From the NCBI RefSeq assembly GCF_002234535.1, contig NZ_CP022521.1, positions 2,666,001-2,730,000 on the forward strand: 64,000 bases of DNA, in the 5' to 3' direction. The DNA is from Actinoalloteichus hoggarensis (lineage in GTDB: Bacteria > Actinomycetota > Actinomycetes > Mycobacteriales > Pseudonocardiaceae). Every line of letters begins with the position of its first letter. Positions within the stretch are counted from its first letter, which is position 1. Position numbers and translations under genes: made by a program. Shown here one piece after another: positions 63,901-64,000 of the stretch. The notes beneath the pieces are model-generated. The model was not told where the DNA came from. It did not search any database and saw only the letters and a list, made by a program, of their open reading frames with translations.

Positions 63901-64000
63901 TCATCCCCAGGCGACCGGCATCTCCTCAAGGCTGAGCAGCACCTGACCCGGCCGGTGGCGCAGCTGTTCGACGGGAACGGCCAGGCGGAGGTCCGGGAAC
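63901..64000 (-). CDS. Cytochrome P450 (last 32 residues only)
   Basis: Minus-strand frame ending at TGA 63901-63903 encodes FPDLRLAVPVEQLRHRPGQ then SLEEMPVAWG. This is the standard C-terminal end of actinobacterial P450s (LRLAVP, ELRWRP-like, LPVTW-like). The rest lies beyond the right edge. With the convergent methyltransferase it suggests the edge of a small-molecule pathway. Confidence 0.8.
   Translation of the reverse strand, partial: FPDLRLAVPVEQLRHRPGQVLLSLEEMPVAWG

Overview
The window is high-GC DNA with GTG and TTG starts, GTGA/ATGA gene overlaps and many start codons sitting just behind a TANNNT box. This is a filamentous actinomycete pattern, most likely family Pseudonocardiaceae; the genus cannot be fixed from sequence reading alone. 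The backbone follows, from memory, the gene order of Mycobacterium tuberculosis Rv1448c to Rv1473A: tal-tkt, ctaB, quinone oxidoreductase, ctaA, an ABC-2 exporter, an MptB-like mannosyltransferase, sufR-sufBDCSU-sufT, then an ABC-F ATPase, a small HTH protein and a crotonase. Accessory genes are inserted between these blocks.

Layout. 1-4.6 kb: tkt-tal (minus) and ctaB (plus). 4.5-10.3 kb: envelope and secreted proteins (SGNH hydrolase, M6-like protease with a coupled lipoprotein, TlpA-like and FKBP lipoproteins). 10.3-15.7 kb: quinone oxidoreductase, DUF885 protein, a small protein coupled to an ATP-grasp enzyme, and a GbsR/MarR regulator. 15.7-20.2 kb: ctaA, two-gene ABC exporter, mannosyltransferase. 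20.5-27.6 kb: an eight-gene Fe-S assembly operon headed by SufR, with a SufR-type inverted repeat across a leaderless promoter and three hairpins at its end. 27.6-28.7 kb: a decayed XRE/DUF5753 plus DUF397 pair. 28.7-31.7 kb: lycopene cyclase translationally coupled to an EAL-CBS-GGDEF protein. 32-36.4 kb: GH95-like glycosidase, esterase, SDR. 36.7-42.1 kb: dGTPase, methyltransferase, a methyltransferase-like protein coupled to acVLRF1 (a ribosome-rescue hydrolase), PPOX protein, and a scarred stretch holding a decayed piece of the acVLRF1 gene and a hydrolase fragment. 42.5-45.5 kb: ABC-F, HTH, crotonase. 46-48.2 kb: NmrA/HxlR divergent pair and a SIS protein under a DasR-like site. 48.7-54.2 kb: two exported DUF1080 proteins, one a 1,591-residue multidomain protein. 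54.4-64 kb: APC permease/TetR pair, fused SecDF with a small membrane protein, secreted sialidase, GNAT, MOSC, methyltransferase, and the 3' end of a cytochrome P450.

How the genes connect: ctaB and ctaA make heme A, and the suf operon supplies Fe-S clusters. The two DUF1080 proteins, the sialidase and the GlcNAc-type operator suggest an extracellular glycan-foraging theme on the right, next to a second-type (fused) SecDF. No tRNA, rRNA, CRISPR array, insertion sequence or phage gene was recognised.
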